A stretch of DNA of 64,000 nucleotides, taken from assembly GCA_020634495.1 (NCBI GenBank), contig JACKBR010000005.1:1-64000 (forward strand). Reading direction: 5' to 3'. Of the stretch, positions 25,642 through 40,600 are shown one piece after another. The notes under the pieces were generated by a model, which worked only from the letters and a program-made list of their open reading frames with translations, was not told the origin of the DNA and did no database searches. A program made the translations under genes and the position numbers. The stretch's first letter is position 1. Every line of letters begins with the position of its first letter. This stretch comes from Ardenticatenaceae bacterium (lineage in GTDB: Bacteria > Chloroflexota > Anaerolineae > Promineifilales > Promineifilaceae).

Positions 25642-28600
25642 CTAGGGAATATCGACCTCCGTTTCACAGCTCTGACCCACATCCAGGTCAAGGCCACCAT
25701 CACAAAAGTCAACGCCGCCGTTGCCGTTTAGGAAGTCGTAACCAGCACCGCCGAATAGATCATCAGCCCCGGAGCCGCCTCGCAGGTCGTCGTCGCCTAA
25801 CTCGCCTTTAAGCGTATCCTGGCCGCTTTGACCCAACAGCAGATCGTCGCCACGACCACCATCCAACAGGTCTGCGCCACCGCCGCCCTGCAAGTTGTCA
25901 TTGCCACGACCACCATACAGTTCATCGGCACTGCTGCCACCCAACAGAAGATCATCGCCACGACGCCCTCTAAGGATGTCTGAACCCCCATTGCCTTCCA
26001 GCAGATCGTCACCGCGACCACCATACAGCGTGTCGGCACCGGAGCCACCTTCCAGGGCATCTTCACCTCGGCCACCACGCAACTCATCAGCGCCACCGTT
26101 GCCTTGTAGCGTATCAGCACCGTGTCCGCCTTTGAGCAAGTCCTGTCCACTACCGCCAGAGATGACATCAGCGCCACGACCGCCGCAGATGATGTCATTG
26201 CCGCCGTTGCCGTTGATAATGTCATCACCGTCCAGCCCAACAATGACATCATCCCCAGATGTGCCATTGAGAACATCGTTCTCGCTGGTTCCCACGATTG
26301 TAGCCAGTACACCGTTGCAGGAGAACCCGTCGCTCACAGTTGTGCTTTCAGAGGCGGTGTTGTTTGCCAGGTCGGGATCCGTTTCATTGCCAACGACCTG
26401 GGCAATGTTGATAATCTCGCCAGCCTCTTCAGGCATCACCTGAATGGTGATCACGGCCGTTCCGCCGCTGGTTATTTCGCCTAGCTGACAGGTGACTTCG
26501 TCATCATCTTCGCTGCAGCTGCCCAGGCTGGTTGTGACTGAAGCAAACTCAACTTCCTCGGGCAGGGTATCGGTGACGATGACGCCAGTAGCCAATGCGG
26601 GGCCGTTGTTACTCACAACGATGGTGTAAGTCAACAGCTGTTCGATGTCGCTGGGATCAGCGTCATCGGTCATGGTGAGGGAAAGATCAGCTTCTACGCC
26701 TACAACTTCGTTCACGGTGACAGTTGTGGTAGCTGTATCGGTGCCGCCGTTGCCATCGCTGATGGTGTAGTCAAAGCTGTCCTCACCGCTAAAGCCAGCA
26801 TCGGGCGTGTAGGTCACGTCTGTCCCGTTGTTGACGACGGTGCCGTTGGCTGGGTCGGTAACGCTGTCAATGCTCAGGCTGTCGCCATCTGCATCGGTAT
26901 CATTTGCCAGGACGTTGATGGTAACGGCCGTATCCTCATCCGTCGTCGCATTGTCATCAACCGCAATTGGCGCATCATTTTCGCTAGAAACCATCACGAT
27001 GACGGTCGCAGTGTCCGTGCCACCATTGCCGTCGCTGACGGTGTAGTCGAAGCTGTCGCTGCCGTTGAAGCCAGGATCAGGTGTGTAGGTCACATCGCTG
27101 CCGTTATTCGCTACGGAGCCGTTGGCCGGGTCCGTGACGCTGTCGATAGTCAAGCTGTCGCCATCGGCATCGCTGTCGTTGGCCAAAACGTCGATGGTAA
27201 CGGCCGTATCTTCGGCCGTTGCAGCGGTGTCATCCACCGCCACCGGATCAACGTTGACATCTGAAACATTCACCGTCACCGTAGCGGTGTCACTTTCCCC
27301 ATTGCCATCGGAAATGGTATAGGTGAAGCTGTCTTCCCCGCTAAAGTTGAGGGTGGGAGTGTACACAACCATGGTGTCGCTGATGACGGCCGTTCCCGTC
27401 ATTGGCTGGGTGAGGCTGTCTAGGGTTAGCGTGTCGCCATCAATATCGTTGTCGTTGGCCAGCACGTCGATGGTGACGGCCGTATTTTCAGGCGTTATCA
27501 CGTCATCATCAACCGCTACCGGCGCATTGTTAATATCAGATACGGTAACAGTCACATTGGCAGTCGCTGTTCCTCCATTGCCATCATCATTGCTGTACGT
27601 AAAGGTGTCAACACCGTTAAAACCACTGTTGGGGATGTAGGTGACATTGGTGCCATTGTTAACAACCTCACCATTGGTGGGCTGCGTAACGCTGCCGACA
27701 CTGAGGGTGTCACCATCAATATCGCCATCATTGGCCAAGACATCGATGACGACTACCATATTTTCATTCGTTGCGGCCGTATCGTCAGCAGCAGATGGTT
27801 GATCATTGACATTGTTGACCGTCATAAAGACCGTGGCTGAATCAGTGCCGCCATTGCCGTCGCTGATGGTGTAGTCGAAGCTGTCACTGCCAAAGAAATC
27901 GTCGTTGGGTGTGTAGGTGATGTCTTCGCCATCATAGGTGACAACCCCGTTGGTCGGTTGCGTCGCGTCGGTGATGGTTAACAAATCGCCATCACCGTCA
28001 AAGTCGTTGCTGGTTACCGGCAGCGTGATCGCCACCTCTTCATCGGTGACGCCGCTGTAATCGTTAGCAATCGGCTCGTCATTGACGTTGCTCACCGATA
28101 CGGTGACGGTGGCAAAGTCGGTTTCGCCATTGCCATCACTCATCACATAAGTGAAGCTGTCCACACCGCTGAAATCTTCGTCCGGCGTGTAGGTAACGCT
28201 GCTACCATTGTTGACCACCACCCCATCATCCGGTTGGGTAACTAAGCTAACAGTCAAGGTATCACCATCCACATCGGTGTCATTGGCCAGTACGTCGATA
28301 GTGGTTCCTGTTTCCTCAACAGTCGAGGCCGCGTCGTCATTGGCAATCGGTTCGTCATTGATGTTGTTGACTGTGACGGAGACAGAACCCGTGCCGCTGC
28401 CACCGTTGCCGTCAATGACGGTATAGCTAAAGCTGTCGCTGCCAAAGAAATCATCATTGGGGGAATAGACGATCTCACCTAAGATGATAGTGGTTGAGCC
28501 ATTCGCGGGCTGCGTGACACTCTCAATTGAGAGATCGTCTCCATCCTGATCCGTGTCGTTGGCCAGCACGTCGATGGTGACTGATAGTTCTTCATCTGTA

Positions 28601-31600
28601 GTGGCGCTGTCGCTGTTGCCCACCGGATCATCATTGACGTTGAAGACGTTGACCGTCACGGTGGCCGTGTCTGTGCCGCCGTTGCCGTCGCTGATCTCGT
28701 AGGTGAAGCTGTCTGCGCCGCTAAAGCCCGTGACTGGCGTGTAGGTGACATCGCTGCCGTTGTTGCTAACGGTGCCGTTGCCGGGCTGGGTCACACCTGC
28801 GATGCTCACTATGTCTCCATCGGCATCGCTGTCGTTGGCCAGGATGTCGATAGTAACGGCCGTATTTTCATCCGTACTCGCGCCATCGGCACCGGCAATC
28901 GGGTCATCCGGTACATTGTTGACGGTGATGGTGACTGCGGCCGTATCCGCCCCCCCATTGCCGTCAACAATGGTGTAGCTGAAGCTGTCACTGCCAAAGT
29001 AGTTGGCATTGGGGGTGTACGTAACGTCACTGCCGTTGTTCACCAGTGTGCCGTTGGCGGGTTGGGTAACGTTGTAGATGGTGAGCGTATCGCCGTCCAG
29101 GTCGGCATCGTTGGCCAAGATGTCGAGCGTGGTGCTGCTGTCTTCATCCACCGAGACCACATCATCCACCGCATCAGGCACCCTGTTATCATCAACAACA
29201 GTCACAGAAATTCTTGTCGTGGAATCATATTCCGCCACTGCCATGATATAACCATTCAGGGAGCGTGTACCCGTTACCGTTGGTGTCCAGGTAATCGTCT
29301 CGATATATTCGCCAATCCCCACCGGGTTGAAGGGAAAATCATCTTTCTCATAGATGAGGGTTCCCCCATCGAAACCATCCGACTCTTCAATGGAAACATA
29401 GAAGATGCCAAAGAACTGGTCGATATCGACAACGGCGCGGTAGGTTAGCGAAATCGGTTCACCAACGGTCAAAACAGCCCCTTCCGGCGGTTCGATAAAC
29501 TCAAAGCCAAACTCGTACACCGTCATCGTCACGGTGCCGGTACCGGTGTTGCCCTTGTCGTCGCTGATGGTGTAGGTAAAGGTGTCTTCACCAAAGAAGC
29601 CAACAGTCGGGGTATAAATAACGGTGCTGTCTAATGTGTCAATTGATGTCGCGCCATTGGCCGGTTGGGTAACAGAATCGAGCGTGATAGGATCGCCATC
29701 GGGATCAAAATCGTTGTCCAGCACGTCGATGTAAGACGATTCCTCATCAACTCTTTGGACGATAAAGTCGTCTTCAGCTATGGGGTCGTCTTCCAGATTG
29801 TTGACGGTGACGGTGACAACGGCCGTATCCAACTGCCCAATCGTATCGCTAATGTCGTAGGTAAAGCTGTCTTCACCAAAGAAGTTGAGCGTTGGCGTGT
29901 AGGTGAGATTGCTGTCGGTGAAGGTAACCTGGCCGTTCAACGGTTGGGTCACCCCGACCACCGTCAAGCCACTATTTTCCACATCCGTATCATTAGCAGC
30001 CACATCGATCACCACTGCCACTTCTTCGTCGGTGACGGCCGTATCATCCACAGCCACCGGTGGCGTATCTTCCGCCGCAATGACGGCGCAGTTACCCAGC
30101 GTGTCGCAGAATTCTGGCGTGACGAGATCGGTTTGATGACCGGATACGGTGCAAACGCCATTCAGTTGATAGGTCGTGCTACTGGCCGGGTCAGAGTAGC
30201 CCAGACTGGTGCGATACCAGGCTGAGGCCATCGGGATAAGGGTCGGATTGGCGTCGATACACATGCCGGTAATGCCGTTGGGGTCGGCGTGGAAGTCGGT
30301 GATGGTGTAAGTGTACTCGGTCTCAGCCGTGGCGCCTTCGCCAATAAAGCGATAGGTGATGGTGGCGCGTGGGGCCATCGTGTCAACGATGCCTTCCCAC
30401 AGCGGCACGGGGACCGAGAGGTTGTCAAAGGTGTCGGTGGAACGGCCGTGTATCCGATAAAGTCCTTCCACCGACGGCAACGCCTGACTCCATAGCGATA
30501 GATTGGCGTTTGGCGTATCCAGCGAGGCGTCCTGCCAGCCAGTGATTAACGCTTGTTCCAGAATCTCAGCCGCATTGAGCGTGCGGGGGAAAATTTGCAC
30601 CGCGTCCAACCTACCCACGAAGGTACGCAAGGCGTTCCGCCCTACGAAGAACTCGTCGGTGGCCGAAGGCGCCAATCCGGCAAAGTCTGGCGTGCTGCTT
30701 ACTTCTACGCCGTTGACAAAGACGCGCAGGTCGGTGCCGTCAAAGGAGACAGCGATATGGTTCCAGGCATCAGGGGTAAGGACTGAATCGGTCGTCAGCT
30801 TATTGAGCGTGGTGCCGTCACCAAAGCCTACCGACAGCTTGGTTTGTTCGATCACCTCAATGAAGGGATACGCCTCTGCCTCACTGCTGCCAGGTTCCAA
30901 GCTGCTGATGATTGGATACGCTTCGTCGCCATTGAGTTCGGGGTAGACCCACGCCATTTGGGTGTAACGGCCGTGGCTCAAATCGAGCAGCGGATTGGAC
31001 TGCACGATGACATGGTCTACATGACCATCCAGGGCCAGCGCGTTGGCGTCTACCTGTCCGGACGTTATTTTATCGGCCGTATCAAAACCGGGCGTGTTGG
31101 TTGTAAAAAGAACGGCGTCAATGGCGGTGTCAAACCCGGTTGCAAAGGTTGCCCCGTCCGTCGCGCTGTCCACTTCGTCGAAGTTAAGCGAGAAGATAGG
31201 TAAGCTATCGACCATCAGTTGGCGCAATGCTGTTGTGGAAACCGCATCGGCAATCACCACGATTTCATCAACACCGCCTGCGAGACGGTTGCCGCCCGTC
31301 TCAGAAAGCCCAAGACGCAGGTCGCCGCTGCTGGCAGACACGGTTGTGGCGGCACTGTCTGCTAACTGTCCATCCAGATAGAGGGATAAAGTAGAGCCGT
31401 CATAGGTAACGGCCGCATGATGCCAGACACCGGCGGTAACTGCTGCCGAACTGGCCAGCGACCCACCCAGATTGGTAAAGAGATTGCCACTGCCGTTGAC
31501 ACCCAGCCAGGTTGTGCCAGATTGCTGCGACAAAATCGTCTGGGTACCGACCAAACTGTCCACGTTAATCCAGGCTGCGGCAGTGAAAGAACCGGAACCG

Positions 31601-34600
31601 GGGTCAATAAAGCTGGTAACCGAAAGTTCATCGTCCACGCCGTCAAAGGTCAGCCCACTGCCCGTAAAGCCGAGGTTACCGGCTGTGGGACAGGTGGCGG
31701 TGGTGCAGGTGGCGCTTTGATTGCTGCCGGAAAAGTCGGCAAAGCTGGTTGTTGTGTCCCCATTTGCGTCTGTTGATAGCTCGTTAAACGGAAGATAGAG
31801 TTGGGTGCTTTGGGGCAAGGGGAGATTGGCTGCCAGGGAGCCGTTCCCCAGCAGTTCATACCCTATTTCCAGGCTGGCAACGGTGGCGCGAACGCTTTGG
31901 GCCAGCTTGAAAATTTCTAGCTCGATGAGGGTGCGGTTGTAAACGGCCGTTTCATCGATTTGACCATCAAACGAGTTGGTAGCGTCGCTGATAACGAATC
32001 CAACGCTGTCGTCGATGGCACCAGCTACATCACTCTCACCTACCAGGAGGCCGTTGTGGTAGAGGCGCAGGGTGGCGCCATCATAAGTTCCGGCAATATG
32101 TTGATAAATGCCTGTCGTCAGCACACCTGAGGCGCGTACTTCATGAACAGCACCGTCTAAGGTCATGCTGTAGACGAGGTCGCCATTGTTGATTTGGAGA
32201 ACGGCCGTGTCACTTCCATAGACCATGATCTGCGCTGTGCCGCTGGCCGGAACATTGTCTGGGGAAATCCAGGCCATCATCGTCATATTGGGGGCGACGT
32301 TGAAAATATCGGCCGTCGGAGCCGAGAGGCTGTTGCCACTGGCAAAGTCCAACGCCTGCCCAAAGACACCGGTTGTCACCGTGGGACAGCTAGTACAAGT
32401 GGCATGGTTGCCCCAAATGCCGCTGTCGGCAAAGGCGGTGCCGTCATCGAGTTCAAAGTGTAGGTCAATAATCTTACCCGACATGAAGGGTAGATCAGAT
32501 GCCGTTCCAGCCAGCGTGTGCGCCGATGTTAGCACCTCGGTAGGCAGCAAGCCCAACTGTTCGGCTGTGGCCGCACTGCTGGCGGCCGTTCCCAGCGGCG
32601 CATTTTCATTGACCATACCAGCCGTGTACAGGTCGAACCGCCCCGCTTCAATGTCGATGCGGACTGAGCCGATGAGTGTCTGAGCCGTATTGCCCACCAC
32701 ATCTTCTACCCGCAGTTGAATCTGATACAGTCCGTTGGGGCGTTCGCCCTCAAACAGATAATCAATCTGCCAATCTGACCCGGTCACTGCGGCCGATTGC
32801 ACGCCACTGCCAGCCACCTCGCCGTTGGCATCTAGCAGGCTAATTTGCACGGAATCTTCATTAACACCGCTGCCGCTCACGTTAAAAATTACATCTGGAT
32901 CGGTGACGGTGCCGCTCAGGGAGATTTCCCAACTGTCCGGGTCTGTTTGAGTGGGGCTGTTCCAGGTGTTGTTGTCAACGGCCGTTGCTGTTGGCGCAGT
33001 GCCATCCACAAAAAAGTCATAGGTGGCGCTAACTGTTTCATTTCCCGCCTGGTCAGCCACCCGGAACCGAACGTTGTAAGACCCTTCAACATTGCCAAAA
33101 GCAGCCGGGTCAAAGGTGGGACACCAGGCCACACCCTCATCAGCATCTTCACAAGCTGGAGCCCCCAGCCAGACATATCCCCCCCCCGTTGGCGGCTGCA
33201 CACCCATATCAACCACGACGACTTGCGAGGTGGGGTCGCTGGTAGCCACGTCCAGCACCACGCTCTGGTTCAAAACATAGCCCGGATCAGAGCGCAGCGT
33301 CACCGTTGGGCTGTCAGTATCCACCGTCACCCGGAAGGTTTCCACCGTGCGGGTCCAACGGGAATCCAAACGGTAGCTGTCGGCAATTTCCAAACTGCTC
33401 AACGCCCGTTCATAAATGACAAACTCGTCAACGGTGGCGTTAATAAAGCCTCTATTAGCCCGATTGGTTTCGATACCAATCAAGAATTGAGAAAAACCGG
33501 CAACAGGTGATGGTGAATAAAAGCTGCTTGTTGTGACGAGTTCACCATTTAAATAGAGACGAGAGACATTAAAGTCATCCACTGCTAAGGCGATATGATC
33601 CCATTCGCTGAGTTGGAAGGGGAATGGGCCATCATTGCCTATAAACTGCGTGCCGTCTGTACGCGCATCGAGGTTGATTTGTCCATGTGTCCAATCAAAG
33701 AGAGTCTCAAACGAATTATCGCGTATCGCGTCGCGCTTCACCCAGGTCATGATGGTGAAATTCTTATCGAGGTTTGTGGCAGCATCGAGCGCCTCATCAA
33801 TCTCCAAATAGCTTCGCGTAATCGAATTATCAATGAGTAAGCCATTGCCCAGTCGCCCAGGTACCCCCAATCGGGCTTGGGTTAGCTCACCCACAAAGCC
33901 GTTTTGCGAATCATCGGCTGCGGCCGTGGCCTGTTCATCTTCATCGAAGCGGAACTGCACATGAGGTGCCGAGCGTTCGTACAGGTCTAAGGCCTGTTCG
34001 GCCGTAAAGGTGGTGTTGTAAAACCGAAGATCATCAACAAAGCCGACCAGCCCGTCGCTGCCATCGGGCAGAGAGCCGATGAAAAACGGTGCCAGATGGC
34101 GTACGTCGTTGGCGTTGAAGTCTGATTGCCCATGATATTCACCGTTGATGTAAACAACCAACCCCACGCTGTTTTCGTAGGTGGCCACGATATGGGTCCA
34201 GTCGCTATCGGAGACGATGTTGGGGAAGCCAACACTGTGTCCAGGTGACTGGTCAGTGACGCTAAAGTTATTTGTGGTCAAGGCAAAGCGTTCGTAATCT
34301 CCCTGTCGGTAGCTAAAGATTGTGCCTTCGCTCGCTTTTACCCAGGTTGAGATGGTGAAGTATTCGATGTCTTCGGTAAAGGGTGTCTCGGTGCGGATCG
34401 AATCATTGCCATCGAAGTAGGCGGCCCAATTGATAAGGCCACGCCGCCCGGCCGATGGGCAGGCATCTCCGGTGCAGGAACCAAACTCCCCATCCCCAAA
34501 GCCATATTGGAACTGTTCGCTGCCCGGCACTTCATCCAATTCAAAGATAAAGGTGGCATTTTCGTTGAAGGTGCGGGTGGCCAGGCTGACCATCTCTTCA

Positions 34601-37600
34601 TCGCTCAGCACCTGATCATAAAAGACGATGCTGTCGATGCTGCCTTCAAAGTGGCGGTAGTCGCCACCGGCCCAGCCAACACGCAGTTGGCGTAAATTTG
34701 TCAGGAAGGGTGCGTTGGCTGTCACGTTGGCAAACTGACGTACTTGCACCCCATTATGGTAGAAAGTAAGGGTTGATTCGGTGGCATCGTAGGTGGCGGC
34801 AATATGGTTCCATTTATTTGTCTCGACACTAAACACACCGGAAAGATTATTGTCTGAAACGTTCGCACCAAAGTTTTCGTACCCATGAGCCAGGCCAAAT
34901 CGATTTTGTTGTACGTAAAGTGTGGGGAAAAATTCGCCTTCTCGATATTCTTCATAAAAATCCACATCCGCTTGGGTAAACGACCGTGGGAAAAAGGCCA
35001 GTCGGTTGATGCTACCGTGCCATGGGGCAGAAGAAATGGAATAATCAAATAAATTGCCATTGATATTGCCCACACCAATGCCATCGCCATCACCGGGAAT
35101 AGAATTGTACGGTACTGTTTGAACATGGTTCCCATCCTGATAAAGCGACATCGTGCCGGCTGAACCGTCAAATGTGAAAACAAATCGGTCACGGTGCTCG
35201 TCTTCAACAAAAACCTGGATACACTGTTCTGATGACAGATAGAAGGCACAGAAGTTGACGTATGAGCCGAGTGGGAAATGCTGCGTGGCGATAATGCCAA
35301 TACCAGAAGTTGCACCGCCCTGCTCGTACAGCACCATCCAATCGTCACTATCCCCGCCTCGTTGGGCCAGGGGTGTAATTGCAAAATCAATCATGATGGT
35401 GAAGTTGTCGATGGTTTGTAGATCAATATCAGCGCTGCTGGGTATCGTAAGCTTGTCATTGCCGTCAAAGTTGTAAGCTGGAACCGGACAGGCTGACCCG
35501 CTGCAGGTAGCGGCCGTACTGCCTGCCTTGTCGAAGAAGGACGTGGTGGCGCTGCCCTGGTCACGGAAATCAAACCAATATTGGTCGGGTTCGTGATAGC
35601 CGAGGACGGCGTGTTTGGTGCTGGCGGTCTCATCATGGGTGGGATAGACCCAGGCACCGATGGTGAAGTCCCCTTCGACAAAGTCGAGGTCCCCATCAGG
35701 ATTGTTGGCATGAACCAAAAGCGATTGATCTGTGCCGTTGAAGGTTAAACCACGGCCGAAGAAGCCATTGGGGTCCATTGTGGGGCATTGCTCCACATCG
35801 CCAAACGGCTCCGTGTAGGAACAGGTGGTGTTGACGGAGGTGCCGATATTTTTGGGTGTATCCGTCCCGGCCGTGTCGCCAAACTGGTCTTTTTCAAAGT
35901 AGATGCCCATGTCTGGTTCAGGAGCGACGATGAAGAAGTCTGATTCGTCTGTGGAGACAACCCCTTCAGCAATTAAGTCAACGCCATAGGTACCCATTGG
36001 AGCCGTTGCAGATACGTCAATATCTCCCTGCACGGTAACCAATTCTAATGGCGGTACCGAGACGGGTTGGTAAGTGGTATCCACGATGAGCGGCGACCCT
36101 TCTTCCGGTTGGATGTAGAAGTGCCCATTTACATCGCGAGAAATGAGGTTGTTCTGGGTAGTTAAGCTGTAGTTGAGGGTGTCAGCAGGTAAAACGTAGA
36201 GGTCGTTGAGGGTGTAAATGCCGTCTCGAACTTTGGCCGCTTCGGTGGAGGTCAGAGCCCGGTCATGGATGATCAGCTCGTCGAGGGTACCGGCAAAGTA
36301 GGTGCTGCTGTTGCTGGGGGCCAGCCAGCCGATGGCCAAGGGGCCGCTGCCCTGGTAGTTGGTGGCTGAGGTATCTTGAGCCACCTGCACCCCATCTCGA
36401 TAAATGGTGCGGGTGCCGCTGCTGGCGTCGTAGGCGCAAGACCAGTGGTGCCAATCCGTTTGGGTGTAGCTAGACGAGGTGGTCAGGCTGTTGCCCCAGA
36501 AGGAGCAGGTGAACTGGTCGCTGCTGTTGAAGCCGATGTTAAGACCTTCGTTGGTAACGGCCGTTCCCTGGCTAACGATATATTCTTCTTGCCCACTGCC
36601 ATCACGCTGCACCCAGGCGGAAATGGTGAAGGATTGGTCTACAAAGGCGAGATCGTCGATGGTGAGAACGTTATCCACGCCATCGAACTGGATGCCTGAG
36701 GCGTAACGGCCGTTGAAGGTAGGCGTCGGACAAACGGCCTGGTCACAAACGGCCGAAAGTTGACGTCCGGCCAGATTCTTAAAGACCGGCCCGGCCGCCT
36801 CTTCAAACGGAATGTACACCTGCGGTGATTGCTCCTCGTCAATGCTTAAACCGCCAAAATCAAAGGCATTTTCAATCACATCATACCGATCCGGCACATT
36901 GGGATTGAGCCCATAGATGGATTCGATGTAATCCAGGATACCGTCACTGTCGGCATCGGCAAAGTACGGATTGGACCAGACCCAGGTGGTTTGAATATCA
37001 CCATTGATGTCCCGGTAGCCTATCGACCACCCTTCCATCTCCAGCCGGTCAGACAGTCCATCGTTATCCGTATCAGCTTCATCCAGTTCAGAGCCGAAAC
37101 GAGCTTCTTCATAATCGGTCAAGCCGTCATCGTCACTATCCGTGTCCTGTGGACTGGAACCAACCGAATATTCAAAGAAGTCAGACAGCCCATCAGCGTC
37201 GGTATCCCATTCTGAGTCATTCACATCCGAACCACCGTCCAGCTTATTTCGCAGACCGTCGTTGTCGGCGTCTTTCATTCTGGGGAAGGTGATGCCGTTT
37301 TTGGAAGGATCGGCCGTTAAGCCCCAGGCCAATGAATAGCCAAAATCCTGCTCGGCCAAGGCAAAAAAGCCGTCGAGCGTGTCGGGGAAAATATCAAAAG
37401 CCATTTCCCGGCTGATATTGAAATGGTTGGTGCCATCTTCTGTATCATCGACCCAACAAACAATGACCGAGCATTCCTTAATCGGTAAGACATACCCTTC
37501 AGATAGATAAACTGGCGGGAAGGTCACATTCAGCCCCGACCCTCTATCGGAAAAGTCAAATGAAAATTCGCGTGTCTCTGGTGAGGCAGAATAGAGATAG

Positions 37601-40600
37601 CCGTACTCTGTCCCGCCAATTGTATCAACTTCTGTCACAACATTGACCCAACTCGATTGATTTAAATCGAGCGTGGAGTGAAAATCGGTTTCGCTAGTTT
37701 GGAACAGATAATCCAGCGTGGTTCTCCTGGCAAATCTGTCGTCTTGGAAGGTGCCGGTTAATTTATAGGGGCCAATGCGATTGGTGACAGTCACGGCATA
37801 GGTAACACCGTTGCTTTCTGTAAACCCGGCTGAATCATCAAAAAGATCAGGGCCGACTATTTCGTAATCAAGACGATAGGGATCGCTTATATCCACCAGC
37901 GGTTCGACATTATAAAATATCTTAGCCAACGTTTCCGTAAAAATGCCCGAAATCCCCTTGCAAAACTGCTCTTCAGAGTGGCTGCGATCATCATCTTCGG
38001 TTGCCTTACAAATAATGAAAACAATCGCATCATACAGCCCAATAAATAGCACGAGCAGCGGGCCAATGACGGGAATAAAGGCCAGAGCGAATAGGAATAC
38101 CACATAAACTGTCGAGGCCACCGAGTACGCAATCAGCGCATTGGTTTGAAATTTATTTAGATCCTCGGTTAAAAGGGAGTAGACAAACACACCCCAGACG
38201 ATTATGACGGATACGACGAGCGTCACCATCGAAGCTGAGCGAACCGAAGCTGTAACATTATGCAAAGCTCGCAGGGTTGCCGTCATCAAAAACACCACTT
38301 GATTGGCCGCCTGGAAGACCCGAACCATATTGGCAATGACATTGATGAGCTGTATCGCCAGCACAACCGCGCTGGCCGCATTTAAAACGATGAAAATGGA
38401 GTCTAGCCAATGCCCCCCGTTGGTGATATGACTCACCAAGGCCCATATCGAAAGGGCCAGAATGGCCGCCACTGTCAGGCCCAGCGTCAGGCGACCCGCG
38501 CGGCTCAGGGGAATGTTGATGAGTTGAAAATTGGTCCCTTCACCCTGTTTAATTCTGCCAAACGCGGAACTCAGTTTGTACATAATGCCAGAATTATCAG
38601 CGACATCGTGAATGCGGGTTCCCCAAACGATATATGAGAAGAATGCGGCAGCAATATCAACAGCAACCCCACTCCATTTGAAGGACGATCCTGATAGCAG
38701 TGCTTTTTCGGCGTACAAGCTCTCTACATTAAGGTACTCCTGATCGTTGATAGCTACAGCCCCCGACAAACCCAAATAAAAGGACATTAAATACATTTGG
38801 GCGGCAATGATTTCCCCTTGGGCGATATCTTTTTCAACCTGATCAGCACCGGCCGCAACGGCAAAATCGGGGTGATTTTCTAACTGCGCTTCGAAAATCT
38901 CCAAATAATCTTCCATCGGATACTGAGTCCATTCGCCTTCCAAGAATTTAAATGGGGCCACATTCAGCGAATGGGTTGTTGTTTTGAGGCTCCCATCAGC
39001 CATTGTCAAATCTAAGGTCTCGTCTGTCGCCAGTGTGTCGGTTGCATCACCTAAATTTAAGCTGCGGGCGGTTTCTTCTCTGGCAAACAAAACAAGCGGG
39101 GTATCGTCGCTGCTAAAGTAGGTATTTAAGATCGATTTAGTATTGGTCATGGCCACATGAGCCATAAAGCCAATGTGGTCATAGCTGTGCTGCTCAACCG
39201 CCAGTGAATCGTTAATAAACCAGCGCTCGCCATCGCTGACGGTGTCGTTGGTGGCATGGTCAAAGCGCGTAGCGATGTCGTCAACCGTCATCATGTTGGT
39301 GCCTAAGGTACAGTCGGTATCGGTGGCATTGACAAAGGTACAATCGACCCCTTCAACAAAGGTGACACCGAGTGAGGTGGCCAATTCTAAAACTTCATCT
39401 TCATGGAATATCGTTTCATCAGCTGGCGGATCAACAGCTGGGTCTTCAACGGCCAGAGCAATGTCAAAGCCATGATCTTCGCGCACGCTCATGCCGGTGA
39501 GATACCATGGCTCATCTTCGTAAATGTGCAGCACGCTCAGGGAGTCAACCGGGTTTCTTGGGTTGTTGTTGACAATTGCCTGAACGACCCACACCAAGCG
39601 CACTTCGTGATCGGCACCCCAACTGTCTGTAGATGGCCAATAAAGCGTCTGACCGGTAAAGCCAACGAGATTACCCCCGGTGTCATCTTCAACTGTGTTC
39701 AGCGGCAGATAAAGGTAGATATTGCCGGCATCATCTGCCTGTTGGACGGTAATGCCGTAGGGTTCCAGCTTTGACATATCGAGCCAATCAGCAACGGCCG
39801 TTGAGCTACCGTCAGCAGAGGCGAGCTTGGGCAAACTACCATAGGTGGCGCTGTCAAATGGCACATAAATTTCTAACTTGGGCGAAACGTGTAAATCGCC
39901 ATTATTGGCATTAGGTACGTCAAGACGAATCTCTGTATTTTCGGTGGAGGCAAAGGTGGATGAACCGTAGCGCAATACTTGACCGGCTAAATCAACCGTA
40001 GGCCAATCAAAAATGCTGCCAGAGTAATAAACCTGTTCCGGATTGACTGGGCGGAGCTGGAAGCTGACCAAAACAGGTTCATCGGTTGCTAATTGATCAA
40101 TGTTAAAGGTAAATGGGTTGTCTTCGTTGAAAAATGAGGTTTCATTCCCCAGCACGCTGTTAGGCGAGAGGTCAACCTTATCCGGCACGCCGTCATTGTC
40201 GTTGTCAAAGTCAAACACATCGGGCTCGCCGTCCGAATCGGTGTCCAGACATGGGTCTCCTGTGGTATCGGCAATGATGGACAGGTTAGGACATTCGCGG
40301 GCGTCGCTTAGACCATCGTTGTTTGTGTCTGCTTTTAAGGGGTTTAGATAGTATTGCTGGCTTTGAAAGACAAAACCGGTCACTTCAACATTATCTGGCA
40401 GGCTGTCGAGATCAGAATCGATGTTGGCGGGATCAAGGCCCAGCTGGTTGTATTCGGTGCCATCGGTCAGGGTGTCCCCATCGCTGTCAACGTTGTTGAT
40501 GTCAGTGCCTAAGACGTTTTCGGCCAGGTCGATCAGGCCATCGCCGTCGGTATCGGTGGTGTCTAAATCGTCAACCTGGGTTTGTAGTGGGGGTGTAAAT

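Noticed and set aside
25660..26290. CRISPR-like or satellite repeat array
   Set aside because: The short periodicity is explained by RTX nonapeptide codons; there are no unique spacers.
26715..30070. Non-coding tandem repeats of about 280 bp
   Set aside because: They translate in frame into eleven cadherin-like domains with diverged codons.
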